Notes under the pieces: model-generated
The model's database searches: none
What the model was told of the DNA's origin: nothing
The model's input: the letters and a program-made list of their open reading frames with translations, nothing else
Source: Lachnospiraceae bacterium NSJ-143
GTDB taxonomy: Bacteria > Bacillota > Clostridia > Lachnospirales > Anaerotignaceae
NCBI GenBank assembly: GCA_022867625.1
Contig: JALIFM010000007.1
Coordinates: 62,001-126,000 of the forward strand
DNA length: 64,000 nt
Reading direction: 5' to 3'
Made by a program: the position numbers and the translations under genes
Part shown: piece after piece, positions 49,133 through 58,072 of the stretch
How positions within the stretch are numbered: the stretch's first letter is position 1
Layout: the number at the start of each line of letters is the position of its first letter

Positions 49133-49768
49133 TCAGTCCCGACATTTCATCATATATAGCAGTCCTGACTTTATCTCAACCTCAGCTGTATTGCCAAGCA
49201 TAACATTGCTTACCGCTATAAGCCTGCTTCCAAAAAACAGTGTGGCATTATTCAACGGATACTCAAGCCCCTTTGTTGTAACCCCTGTGACCTCCTGAGT
49301 CATGGGAATCAGAGATATTATATCCCCTTTTACACCGTTAATAATAATTTTATCAGTTACCAGCCTTATCTCATTATTTTCATTTACGAGCAAAGCTTCT
49401 ATCCCGTCTTTTTTTAATGCATACAGGAGCTGCATGTTTGCAAGGGTATGGTCCATTCTGCTGCCGATGCCTGCCGCTATAACAATTTCTCTGCATCCAG
49501 CTTCAATGGCAGCATCTATCCCCAGCTCCATATCAGTCTCATCTTTCTTACATGGGTATTTTTTAAATACAACTCCCATATTTCTGAAATAAGATATTGT
49601 TTCTTTGTCTGCCGAGTCAAAATCTCCAACTATAACATCAGGCTTAAGTCCTAAATTTTTGGCGTGGTTCATACCCGCGTCACAGCACACAATATAGCTT
49701 TTGTCGATATAATTTCTGCAAAACGAATAATCCTTAATATCAGCTCCGCCAAAAATCAGCGCTTTCAT
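49133..49768 (-). CDS. thiN: Thiamine pyrophosphokinase
   Basis: A 211-residue enzyme that makes thiamine pyrophosphate from thiamine and ATP. CCDAGMNHAKNLGLKPDVIVGDFDS and KKYPCKKDETDMELGIDAAIEAG carry the family's aspartates, and GIGSRMDHTLANMQLL is the conserved thiamine-side motif. Its ATG overlaps the rpe stop by 1 bp. It is the last gene of the rsmB-to-thiN operon. Confidence 0.93.
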   Translation of the reverse strand: MKALIFGGADIKDYSFCRNYIDKSYIVCCDAGMNHAKNLGLKPDVIVGDFDSADKETISYFRNMGVVFKKYPCKKDETDMELGIDAAIEAGCREIVIAAGIGSRMDHTLANMQLLYALKKDGIEALLVNENNEIRLVTDKIIINGVKGDIISLIPMTQEVTGVTTKGLEYPLNNATLFFGSRLIAVSNVMLGNTAEVEIKSGLLYMMKCRD

Positions 49769-50433
49769 TATTTATCATACTCCCTGATTACACTCATAAA
49801 TTCTTCCGCAGCTTTTTTTGGGTTTTCAGCTCCAAATACAGCTGAGCCGGCTACTATACTGTCAGCACCGGCTTCCAGAACCTGTCTGAGATTTAATAAA
49901 CTTACACCGCCGTCTATCTGTATATCAAAATTAAGCTTCCTTTCCCTGCGTGCTTTTACAAGCGCAGGTATTTTGTCAAGCGCCTCAGGTATAAATTTCT
50001 GCCCGCTGAAACCGGGATAAACTGTCATTACAAGTACCATTTCAACCCTGTCCAGAACTGACGCAACAGCCTCTATAGGTGTATCCGGTTTTACGGTAAC
50101 GCCTGCCTTACAGCCAAGAGAGTGAATCATATCAACAATTTTGCCCAAATCAGTGCAAGCCTCAACATGCACATTCAGTATATCAGCTCCCGCCTTAGCA
50201 AAATCCAAAAGGTACCTTTCAGGGTTTTCAATCATGAGATGAACATCAAACACCAAATCTGTAACCGGCCTGAGGCTCTTTAAAACCGGTGCGCCAAATG
50301 TAATATTCGGCACAAAATGCCCGTCCATTATGTCCAGATGGATATACTGCGCCCCGGCTTCAGCTATAGCGTTAAGCTCCTCTGAAAGCTTTGAAAAATC
50401 AGCCGATAAAAGTGACGGTGAAAGTGTTTTCAT
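49768..50433 (-). CDS. rpe: Ribulose-phosphate 3-epimerase
   Basis: A 221-residue TIM-barrel enzyme that interconverts ribulose-5-phosphate and xylulose-5-phosphate. Motifs seen are SLLSADFSKL, HLDIMDGHFVPNITFG with metal ligands, VHLMIENP, MTVYPGFSGQKF and IQIDGGVSLLN. It directly follows rsgA (adjacent stop and start), the conserved rsgA-rpe-thiN order. Confidence 0.96.
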   Translation of the reverse strand: MKTLSPSLLSADFSKLSEELNAIAEAGAQYIHLDIMDGHFVPNITFGAPVLKSLRPVTDLVFDVHLMIENPERYLLDFAKAGADILNVHVEACTDLGKIVDMIHSLGCKAGVTVKPDTPIEAVASVLDRVEMVLVMTVYPGFSGQKFIPEALDKIPALVKARRERKLNFDIQIDGGVSLLNLRQVLEAGADSIVAGSAVFGAENPKKAAEEFMSVIREYDK

Positions 50434-51321
50434 TTATTGTCGCTTCCTTTCCTCATAAATCTCACAAATCTCATCATAAAGTATTTTATATCTCTCATAG
50501 CGCATACTGCTGATTTCAGCTCCAACATGCTCCTTAACACAGCAGTCAGGCTCATTTATATGCCTGCACGAAGCAAAACGGCACTGACCATAAAACGGCC
50601 TGAACTCGGGAAAATAGCTCTTAAGCTCCTCCGGGTTTATATTGTTAAGGTAAAGTGAGGTAAACCCTGGGGAATCGACTATAAAGCTGCCGGCAAATAT
50701 TTCCATAAGCTCAGCGTGTCTTGTTGTATGCTTTCCCCTTTCAATCTTGCGGCTTATCTCACCTGTTTCCAGTGAAAATTTTGGATTAAGGCAGTTAATA
50801 AGGCTGCTTTTTCCCGCTCCCGAAGGTCCGGCTACTACAGATATCTTACCCTCAACACATCGTTTGAGTCTGTCAATATTGATATTTTTTTCGGCGGATA
50901 CAGGTATAACCCTGTACCCCGCCTTAGCATAAATATCTTCAAAAATCCTGTATCTCTCCTCAGTGTCAAGGTCAATTTTATTTATACATATTGTTATATC
51001 AAGCCTCTGCTCCTCAGCCAGAATTAAAAATCTATCCAGCAAGTCAGGATTAAACTGCGGGCTTACAGCCGCAAATATTATTAGAGCCTGGTCAACATTT
51101 GCCACCTTGGGGCGTATAAGCTCATTTTTTCTTGGCAGTATTGCATCAAGACTTCCCTTTTTTTTAATTTTGTCCAAAACACTGATTTCAGCAAAATCCC
51201 CAACTGTAGGGGTTACTTTCTCTTTTCTGAATTTTCCCCTTGCCCTGCATTCGTATACCCCGTCGTCAGTATCAACATAATAAAAACCGCCTATGCCTTT
51301 AATTATAGTACCGCTCAGCAT
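50434..51321 (-). CDS. rsgA: Ribosome small subunit-dependent GTPase A
   Basis: A 295-residue circularly permuted GTPase that checks 30S subunit maturation. An OB domain leads, NKIDL (G4) comes before G1 (GPSGAGKSSLIN) near residue 170, and G3 is DSPGF, which shows the permutation. The C-terminal zinc site uses CRFASCRHINEPDCCVKEHV. The ATG overlaps the kinase gene's stop by 1 bp. Confidence 0.96.
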   Translation of the reverse strand: MLSGTIIKGIGGFYYVDTDDGVYECRARGKFRKEKVTPTVGDFAEISVLDKIKKKGSLDAILPRKNELIRPKVANVDQALIIFAAVSPQFNPDLLDRFLILAEEQRLDITICINKIDLDTEERYRIFEDIYAKAGYRVIPVSAEKNINIDRLKRCVEGKISVVAGPSGAGKSSLINCLNPKFSLETGEISRKIERGKHTTRHAELMEIFAGSFIVDSPGFTSLYLNNINPEELKSYFPEFRPFYGQCRFASCRHINEPDCCVKEHVGAEISSMRYERYKILYDEICEIYEERKRQ

Positions 51322-53678
51322 TAATTGCCCTCCGAGAAATTAACCGTCTGGCTCCACTGGTATACATTGTCAATATAAAGCTGAATCTCAGCCTGACCTG
51401 AACCTGTAATATTAACTGAGAATGGGAATTCAGAAAGTGGCTTTTTATCATCGTAAGCTACCTCTACAGAACTTCCGTTTACTATTTTAAGAAGCTTTAC
51501 TGGTATGCTGTTTATATCTGTGTATGCAGAAGGCGCCTCAATAGTAAAAGAAAGTGTTCCCTGTTTTTCATCAGGTGTCTCCGTATTTTGTGTATCATCA
51601 GGAGGCGTCTGAGTGTCATCCGGCGTTTCCGGCTCCTGCTCAACAACACCTTTGCTGACCTCGAAATTTATAGTTGTGTCCTTCTTAACCTCACTGCCTG
51701 CGTCAAGAGACTGTGATATAACCTCGTCCTTTGGTTTATCAGAATCGCTTGAGCTTATTGAGCCAAGCTGCAGTCCGGCAGCCGCAAGCTCGTTTTTGAC
51801 AGCTGAAATGTCTTTTCCGATAAATTTAGGCACAATAACATTTACATCCTCAGGCCCTTTGCTTACAGTCAATACTATCTTTTTTGTGGAATCTATCTCT
51901 GTCTGGGCAGCCGGTGACTGCTCCATAACAAGCCCTTCCTTGATTGTATCACTGAATTCATACTCAATTTCAGGCTTCTGCCCTCCAAGCGATGTTATTT
52001 CATCAATAGCCTTATCCTTTTCTTCATAAACTACGTTAGGCATTGTAAAAGATTTCTGCCCAAGGCTCACAGCCACATCAATTGTTGTGCCCTCAGCAAC
52101 CATAGTGCCTTCCTCAGGCGACTGAGTTATAATAGTGTTTTCATCATAGTCGCTGTAGTCCTTTTCAGCCACATTAATTTTAAGCCCGAGGTTTTCAGCC
52201 TCCACCTCAGCCTTTGTAAGCGTGTAGCCCCTAAAATCCGGAACTTCTATATCGCCTGTGTTTTCTTCAGAACCTGCGGAACTGCTTCCCTTGTGTATAA
52301 CACCCTGTCCGGCAAGGAATTTCGCTCCAAAAAAGCTTATTATCGCTATAATCACCAGTGCCGTTATAACCGCAGCTATTATTGTCTTTTTCTCTTTTTG
52401 GCGATAATACTCATCGTCCTGCTCATTGTAGTAATCGTCCTCATCATTAATCCTTGAGGCCTTTCTTGAAGGCCTGCGGTTTGAAGCTGTTCGTTTAGAC
52501 TTTGATTTCAATGAATAATCAATCTCCTCGTCATAATCCGGTTCATCGTCACTGTAGTCGTCATCCTCATAATCGTCGTCCTTGGATATTACAATCTTTC
52601 GATTATATTCCTCAAACTTTTCAGAAGCCTCATGTGCTATGCTTTTCTTTTTATTCCCATTAATCTCAACTTTAATTCCGTCATCGTCATTAGCGGCTTC
52701 TGTATCCTCACTGCTGCTTATATTATCCTGATTTTTCTGGCCAAATTTAATTTCACTTGCGGCTACTATTCCTCCCGCCTTTTCTTCAAGCGTAGTTTCC
52801 TCGTTATGGCTTTCAGCAGACACACTGTCTGCATTTTTCTTAAGCGATGTCTTTTCAGCAAGAGCAAGCTTAAGGTCCGAAAGCAGGTCGTCACTTGAAT
52901 TATACCTGTCATCCTTCTTTTTGGCCGACGCTTTTTTGATAATCGAAATTATTGCATCACTTACATCAGGGTTAAACTGGCGTATATCGGGCATCTCGCT
53001 GTTGAGATGCTTGAGCGCTATTGCAACAGAATTGTTGCCGTCAAACGGAACATGCCCTGTAAGCATTTCATACATTGTAATGCCTATTGAGTATATATCA
53101 CTCTTTTCGTCAACATATCCGCCTCTGGCCTGCTCCGGCGAAAAATAATACACAGACCCAACTGCGTTTGTAGTCATGGTTACCGTTGACACATCAGCCG
53201 CCCTTGCTATGCCAAAGTCTGTTATCTTTATAGTTCCGTCAACGCTTATAAGTATGTTTTCGGGCTTTATATCCCTGTGAACAACGCCGTTTTTGTGTGC
53301 GTTGGCCAGAGCCGCAGCCATCTGAATAGCTATGCTCAGTGTCACAACCTCATCCAGAGGAGCATTTTCCCTTATCACCTTTTTAAGAGTGTCGCCATGA
53401 ATATATTCCATAACTATGTAATATATTCCATTATCCTCTCCTACATCATAAACATTTACAATATTAGGGTGTGAAAGTCTGGCGGCAGAGCGCGCCTCAG
53501 TTGTGAATCTTGATTTAAAGTCTTCCTCATGCGTAAATTCTTCTTTAAGAACCTTTACGGTAACATTCCTTTCAAGCTTAAGGTCTCTGGCTCTGTAAAC
53601 TACAGCCATTCCGCCGGTTCCTATCTTCTCGTGTATCTCATAGCGTCCGCTAAGGACAGTACCTGCGCTAAGAATCAT
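51321..53678 (-). CDS. PASTA-domain Ser/Thr protein kinase (PrkC/Stk1/PknB type)
   Basis: A 785-residue membrane kinase. The cytoplasmic kinase domain (about 10-275) has GTGGMA, HRDIKPENIL, and DFGIA with an activation loop. An acidic linker with many D, E, K and S follows. A membrane helix lies near residue 430. Outside are three PASTA repeats (first at EVPDFRGYTLTKAEVEAENLG, second at MPNVVYEEKDKAIDE, third at VPKFIGKDISAVKNELA), then a P/T/D/E-rich linker and a terminal beta-rich domain of about 80 residues. Such kinases sense muropeptides or lipid II and control growth and dormancy. The phosphatase gene precedes it by 5 bp. Confidence 0.93.
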   Translation of the reverse strand: MILSAGTVLSGRYEIHEKIGTGGMAVVYRARDLKLERNVTVKVLKEEFTHEEDFKSRFTTEARSAARLSHPNIVNVYDVGEDNGIYYIVMEYIHGDTLKKVIRENAPLDEVVTLSIAIQMAAALANAHKNGVVHRDIKPENILISVDGTIKITDFGIARAADVSTVTMTTNAVGSVYYFSPEQARGGYVDEKSDIYSIGITMYEMLTGHVPFDGNNSVAIALKHLNSEMPDIRQFNPDVSDAIISIIKKASAKKKDDRYNSSDDLLSDLKLALAEKTSLKKNADSVSAESHNEETTLEEKAGGIVAASEIKFGQKNQDNISSSEDTEAANDDDGIKVEINGNKKKSIAHEASEKFEEYNRKIVISKDDDYEDDDYSDDEPDYDEEIDYSLKSKSKRTASNRRPSRKASRINDEDDYYNEQDDEYYRQKEKKTIIAAVITALVIIAIISFFGAKFLAGQGVIHKGSSSAGSEENTGDIEVPDFRGYTLTKAEVEAENLGLKINVAEKDYSDYDENTIITQSPEEGTMVAEGTTIDVAVSLGQKSFTMPNVVYEEKDKAIDEITSLGGQKPEIEYEFSDTIKEGLVMEQSPAAQTEIDSTKKIVLTVSKGPEDVNVIVPKFIGKDISAVKNELAAAGLQLGSISSSDSDKPKDEVISQSLDAGSEVKKDTTINFEVSKGVVEQEPETPDDTQTPPDDTQNTETPDEKQGTLSFTIEAPSAYTDINSIPVKLLKIVNGSSVEVAYDDKKPLSEFPFSVNITGSGQAEIQLYIDNVYQWSQTVNFSEGN

Positions 53679-53683
53679 TCATT

Positions 53684-54421
53684 TCACCTCATGTCTATTA
53701 TAACAGCGGAAATATTATCGTTGCCGCCCATATCATTGGCGGCGTCTATAAGCCTGTCAAGCATATCTTCAGCGCTGCCACCTGTATTAAGTATATCAGC
53801 AATACTGCTGTCACAAACCATATTGGTCAGTCCGTCTGAGCATAGCAGGATAATATCGTTTTCTTTAAGCTTCTCAATTACGGTATCCGCAAGTACGCTT
53901 TTTTCACTTCCCACTGCCCTTGTTATTACATTTCTGTTTGGGTGCCTTTCGGCCTCCTCAATAGTGAGCTTTCCGTGCTTTACCATTTCCATTACAAACG
54001 AATGGTCTCTTGTTACCTGCCTGATTTCTCCGTCGTTAAAAATATATGCCCGACTGTCACCTACGTGTACAATATATAATGTTCTGTCCATAATTACTGC
54101 GCAGGTAAATGTTGTACCCATGCCTTCAAGCGAATCATACTCATGTGACTTTTCAAACAGCTTACAGTTGCATCTGGATACTCCCTCTATCATTGTATCC
54201 AGTATATTGTCACTTTCCAATTCCGCGTCATTGCACGAATTTATAAAATCAGTAAATATCTGAATTGAGTACCGGCTGGCAACCTCGCCGGCTTTGTGCC
54301 CTCCCATTCCGTCAGCTACAATATACAGATGCTCGAGCTTACAGTTCCCGTCAGATATATATATGGAGTCCTCGTTGTTTTTCCTCAGTAACCCTGTCAC
54401 GCTTTTACCATGAGCGTCCAT
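53684..54421 (-). CDS. PP2C-type protein phosphatase (PrpC/Stp1)
   Basis: A 245-residue metal-dependent Ser/Thr phosphatase, the partner of the PASTA kinase encoded next. Its conserved aspartates are in VADGMGGHKAGEVASRY, HVGDSRAYIFNDGEI, LLCSDGLTNMV and GGNDNISAVII. I start at the ATG at 54421, about 11 nt from GGAGG; the frame also permits a GTG at 54433, but it touches the site. It follows rlmN directly. Confidence 0.92.
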   Translation of the reverse strand: MDAHGKSVTGLLRKNNEDSIYISDGNCKLEHLYIVADGMGGHKAGEVASRYSIQIFTDFINSCNDAELESDNILDTMIEGVSRCNCKLFEKSHEYDSLEGMGTTFTCAVIMDRTLYIVHVGDSRAYIFNDGEIRQVTRDHSFVMEMVKHGKLTIEEAERHPNRNVITRAVGSEKSVLADTVIEKLKENDIILLCSDGLTNMVCDSSIADILNTGGSAEDMLDRLIDAANDMGGNDNISAVIIDMR

Positions 54422-54429
54422 ATTTCCGG

Positions 54430-55470
54430 TCACCTCCTGTTATTTAGATACCCTCTCCTAAGCTGTCCGCAGGCGGCATTAATGTCGCTGCCAAGCTTTC
54501 TTCTTACTGTCGTTTCTATTCCCTTTGAGTTCAAAACAGAAGCAAATTCCTGAATAGCCGCTTCACTGCTTTTAATAAAATTGCGCTCCTTTACATCGTT
54601 AACTGGTATCAGGTTTACATGGCATAGCATATTTTTAAGCTTTGGAGCCAGTTCCAGAGCGCACTCCCTGCTGTCATTTACTCCCTTTATCATAGCGTAT
54701 TCAAACGTTATACGTCTTTTTGTATAATCCGAGTAATTTTTGCAGGCTGTCAAAAGCCTGTTCATATCGTATTTTTTTGACACCGGCATAATTTTGTTTC
54801 TTATCTCATCATTAGGCGCATGGAGCGATACAGCAAGGGTAATCTGAAGGTCTTCCTCCCTAAGTCTGTCTATTCCGTCTGCAAGCCCGCAGGTTGAAAG
54901 CGTTATATGTCTCTGACCAAGGCCAAGCCCCAAATCCGAATTAGCTATTTTAATAAACTTAAGCACATTCGAGTAATTATCAAGAGGCTCGCCGCTTCCC
55001 ATAAGCACAACGCTTGAAATTCTCTCTCCAATGTCCTCCTGTATCATATAGACCTGTGACAGTATCTCTCCGGCAAGGAGATTATACTCCAATCCATTTA
55101 TTGTGGAAGCGCAGAACCCGCAGCCCATGCGGCACCCAGCCTGTGATGAAACACATACAGCGTTTCCATAAGAGTATTTCATAAGTACGCTTTCAATGAC
55201 ATTGTCATTATCAAGGGCGAAAAGATATTTTACCGTACCGTCCTTAGATGACTCATGTTTTTCTATTATCTTTAAACCGCTTATTTTTGCCTCCTCAGCA
55301 AGCTTGGCCCTCAGGCTTTTGGAAAGGTTTGTCATCTCATCAAAAGAACTGACTCGCTTTTCGTGAAGCCACTGGTAAATCTGTTTTGCCCTGAATTTCG
55401 GCTCACCAAGGCTTATAATAAAATCCTCAAGCTCATTAATAGTCAGAGATTTTAAATCGGTCTTTGCCAT
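54430..55470 (-). CDS. rlmN: Dual-specificity rRNA/tRNA adenine-C2 methyltransferase RlmN
   Basis: A 346-residue radical SAM enzyme that methylates A2503 of 23S rRNA and A37 of some tRNAs. The Fe-S cysteines are in CRMGCGFCAST, the GSGEPLDNY motif binds SAM, and a second essential cysteine is in NAACGQLR near the C-terminus. YQWLHEKRVSSFDEMTNLSK is the conserved start region. It follows rsmB by 1 bp. Confidence 0.96.
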   Translation of the reverse strand: MAKTDLKSLTINELEDFIISLGEPKFRAKQIYQWLHEKRVSSFDEMTNLSKSLRAKLAEEAKISGLKIIEKHESSKDGTVKYLFALDNDNVIESVLMKYSYGNAVCVSSQAGCRMGCGFCASTINGLEYNLLAGEILSQVYMIQEDIGERISSVVLMGSGEPLDNYSNVLKFIKIANSDLGLGLGQRHITLSTCGLADGIDRLREEDLQITLAVSLHAPNDEIRNKIMPVSKKYDMNRLLTACKNYSDYTKRRITFEYAMIKGVNDSRECALELAPKLKNMLCHVNLIPVNDVKERNFIKSSEAAIQEFASVLNSKGIETTVRRKLGSDINAACGQLRRGYLNNRR

Positions 55471-55471
55471 T

Positions 55472-56815
55472 TTATTTCTCCTTTCTTCTAAGTCTGGCTA
55501 TAAAAAAGCCATCCGTATGATGTATATTCGTAAAAAGCTGTATATATCCCTCATCAGCATTTGGCGCGGACATATTGTCCGGCAGAAGGCCGCTTATATC
55601 CTCCGTCTCAAATGGAAAGTTTTCAGTAAACCATTTTATATTTCCCTCATTCTCCTTTTTAGAGACAGTACAGGTGCTGTAAACAAGTATTCCGCCTTTT
55701 TTTACATATTTTCCAACTACCGAAAGCATTTGCCTTTGAAGCTTTATAAGCGAGTCTATGTCGTTTCCGTTTTTCGTAAGGCGGATATCCGCCTTTTTTC
55801 TTAAAAGTCCAAAGCCTGAACACGGCGCGTCAAGCAAAACCCTGTCGTACTTTTCAGTATCTTCCGTATAAAATTCAGCCGCGTCACGATTTTCTGTTCT
55901 TATTATGCTTATTCCAAGCCTTCTGGCGTTTTCCTCAATCAGTTCCAGCCGGTGGTCAAATATGTCTCTGGCTGTTATGCTGCCCCTGTTGTTCATCATT
56001 TCAGCTGCGAGGACTGTTTTTCCACCCGGAGATGCACAGGCGTCAAGTATTGTTTCCCCCTCCTCTGGAGAAAGTATACCTACAGCAAGAGATGAGCTTT
56101 CATCCTGCACATGGAAGTATCCATTTTTAAACGCCTCCAAATATGAGATATCGCTCACCCGGGTTATAGAAAGGCTGTTTTTCAGGAAGCCGCTGTCTTC
56201 AAATACAGCTCCGTCACTTTTAAGGCTGCGCTTTAAGCCTTCCATATCAGTTTTAAGGGTATTAAGGCATACAGTTACAGGCGGCTTTTGAGAGTTTGCC
56301 CTGCAAAGCTCCTCGGTAAAATCCTCTCCGTAATAGCTTATCCACATTTTTACAAGCCACAGCGGGTGAGAATATTTTACACTGATTAACTCAGCCTTAG
56401 TTTGAGGCAAGACTATATTGCTGTACTGAGCACTTATTTTTCTCAGAACAGCATTTGAAAACCCCGCAAGCCCTCCAAGCCCTCTTAGCTTTACAAGCTT
56501 TACTGCCTCATTTATGGCTGCACTTTCCGGCACATTCATAAATATTATCTGATAAACAGCGCTTCTGAAAACTGCCAGCACCCATGGCTTCATCTTTTCT
56601 GTTTTTGTTCTGGAAAAGCTGTTTATCACATAATCAATATAAATTATATTTCTAAGTGTACCGTTCACATTTTCCGTAACAAAGGCCTTGTCTCTTTGGG
56701 GCATAGCCCCGTTTGCCTTAAGCGCTTTTCTCAGGGCAATATTGCTGTAGCTTCCGTCTGTCTGTATTTCTTCCAAAACCGAGGCGCATACCTCTCTTGG
56801 ATTAATGGCAATCAT
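55472..56815 (-). CDS. rsmB: 16S rRNA (cytosine967-C5)-methyltransferase RsmB
   Basis: A 447-residue protein with an N-terminal NusB-like RNA-binding domain (about 1-135) and a C-terminal Rossmann methyltransferase domain. DACASPGGKTVLAAEMM binds SAM, LDAPCSGFGLLRKKADIR has the first catalytic cysteine region and VYSTCTVSKKENEGNI the nucleophile cysteine. It is the first gene of the operon that continues through the kinase pair to thiN. Confidence 0.94.
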   Translation of the reverse strand: MIAINPREVCASVLEEIQTDGSYSNIALRKALKANGAMPQRDKAFVTENVNGTLRNIIYIDYVINSFSRTKTEKMKPWVLAVFRSAVYQIIFMNVPESAAINEAVKLVKLRGLGGLAGFSNAVLRKISAQYSNIVLPQTKAELISVKYSHPLWLVKMWISYYGEDFTEELCRANSQKPPVTVCLNTLKTDMEGLKRSLKSDGAVFEDSGFLKNSLSITRVSDISYLEAFKNGYFHVQDESSSLAVGILSPEEGETILDACASPGGKTVLAAEMMNNRGSITARDIFDHRLELIEENARRLGISIIRTENRDAAEFYTEDTEKYDRVLLDAPCSGFGLLRKKADIRLTKNGNDIDSLIKLQRQMLSVVGKYVKKGGILVYSTCTVSKKENEGNIKWFTENFPFETEDISGLLPDNMSAPNADEGYIQLFTNIHHTDGFFIARLRRKEK

Positions 56816-56898
56816 AACATCTTCCTTCCAAAATCAACTTAATATATTATTTTACAGCAAACAGTCTCAATGGGCAATTACTTTTTCCATAAAGTAAT

Positions 56899-56927
56899 AT
56901 TATATGATACTCAGCGCCTTAAAACAA
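56899..56927 (-). promoter_or_regulatory. Promoter for rsmB operon
   Basis: On the minus strand TTGTTT (56922-56927), a 17-bp spacer and consensus TATAAT (56899-56904). It lies about 84 bp before rsmB. Confidence 0.65.
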
Positions 56928-56957
56928 CAAAATAAAAATAAATCTTAGACAAAGCAC

Positions 56958-56996
56958 AGGGCCCAGCCGTATGATAAACGGCAAAGGCCCTTTTTT
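56958..56996. terminator. Terminator-like hairpin after the cupin gene, U-tract on plus strand
   Basis: Outer stem 56959-56963 with 56986-56990 and inner stem 56966-56970 with 56978-56982 form a strong hairpin. The T-run (six T) follows on the plus strand; the minus strand has only TGTGCTTTG. It lies just beyond the cupin stop. Confidence 0.55.
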
Positions 56997-57000
56997 CAAA

Positions 57001-57330
57001 TTATATAAAATCATTTCTCATTGGCGAAAATACATCGACACATACACTGTCCTCAAGCGCCTCAACGCTGTGCGGTGTGTTGCCCGGAGATAATACCGTA
57101 TCTCCTTTTGAGAGCACTCGGCACTCATTTTTCAAGGTGAATGATATGCTCCCTGACACAACATATGTCACCTGTATGTTTTTATGGGCATGTGAAGGAA
57201 TGGCGGCCCCTTTTTCGAGTGTAACCTCACAAAGCATAAGGTCATCAGCATACGAAAGTACTTTTCTTAAAACGCCGTCTCCCGCAATATCTCCCGATAC
57301 ATTACAGTTTTTCACAAATATTTTTTCCAT
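57001..57330 (-). CDS. Single-domain cupin protein
   Basis: A 109-residue cupin. Motif 1 includes IPSHAHKNIQVTYVVSG with metal-ligand histidines, and motif 2 ends with GNTPHSVEALEDSVCVDVF. It is a small beta barrel probably binding a metal; the ligand or reaction cannot be told from sequence. The start is the ATG at 57330, 8 nt after AAAGGGG. It follows the yugP-like gene by 16 bp and is the last gene of the yicC-to-cupin run. Confidence 0.82.
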   Translation of the reverse strand: MEKIFVKNCNVSGDIAGDGVLRKVLSYADDLMLCEVTLEKGAAIPSHAHKNIQVTYVVSGSISFTLKNECRVLSKGDTVLSPGNTPHSVEALEDSVCVDVFSPMRNDFI

Positions 57331-57346
57331 TTCAAAAACCCCTTTG

Positions 57347-58057
57347 TCACCTGTCATTTCTTCTTCCGAATATTAAAATAAGCCTTAAAAGAGAAGCTAT
57401 GGCACTTATTGCCGCCGCTACATATGTCAGCGCCGCCGCACTTAAAACCTGCCTGACCGGCGTAAGCTCCTCACTTGAGAGTATACCATAGTTTCCAAGC
57501 ATTTGAACAGCCCTTTTGGAAGCGTTAAACTCAACAGGAAGTGTCACAATTGAAAACACAACTGCCATAGCAAACAAAACTATTCCAGCCTGTATAAAAA
57601 GATACCCAAAGTCCGAGCCTCTGGACGAACCAAAGAGTATACCTATTAAAATCAACGGCATAGCAAGCCTTGAACTGATATTTGTAAGTGGAACCATAGC
57701 GCTCCTTAAAGAAAGCGGAGCATAGCCTACACTGTGCTGCACAGCATGGCCTGTCTCATGTGCCGCAACGCCTATAGCCGCAAGAGATGGACTGGAATAA
57801 ACGGAGTCAGAAAGCCTGAGCACCTTGTGGGCCGGGTCATAATGGTCTGTCAGGTTACCCGCTACCCTCTCAACCCTTACATCATATATGCCTGACCTGT
57901 GCATAAGCTCTTCAGCGACCTGAGCGCCTGTCATACCGCTTATGCTTCTTACTCTTGAATATTTCGCGAATGTGCTGTTTACCTTTGACTGGGCGTATAA
58001 AGCCAGTATAAAGGCAGGTATAAGCAGGTAAATGTACTGAAAATTGAAGTAAAACAT
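57347..58057 (-). CDS. YugP family zinc metallopeptidase (membrane)
   Basis: A 236-residue membrane protein with helices at the N-terminus (about 3-20), the middle (about 120-190, two or three) and the C-terminus. The zinc-binding motif is AAHETGHAVQHSVGY, an intact HExxH. VAEELMHRSGIYDVRVERVAGNLTDHYDPAHKVLRLSDSVY is typical of YugP. It is predicted to be a protease of unknown substrate. The start is the ATG at 58057, 8 nt after AAGGAG. It lies after fmt. Confidence 0.9.
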   Translation of the reverse strand: MFYFNFQYIYLLIPAFILALYAQSKVNSTFAKYSRVRSISGMTGAQVAEELMHRSGIYDVRVERVAGNLTDHYDPAHKVLRLSDSVYSSPSLAAIGVAAHETGHAVQHSVGYAPLSLRSAMVPLTNISSRLAMPLILIGILFGSSRGSDFGYLFIQAGIVLFAMAVVFSIVTLPVEFNASKRAVQMLGNYGILSSEELTPVRQVLSAAALTYVAAAISAIASLLRLILIFGRRNDR

Positions 58058-58072
58058 TCTTATCACTCCTTA

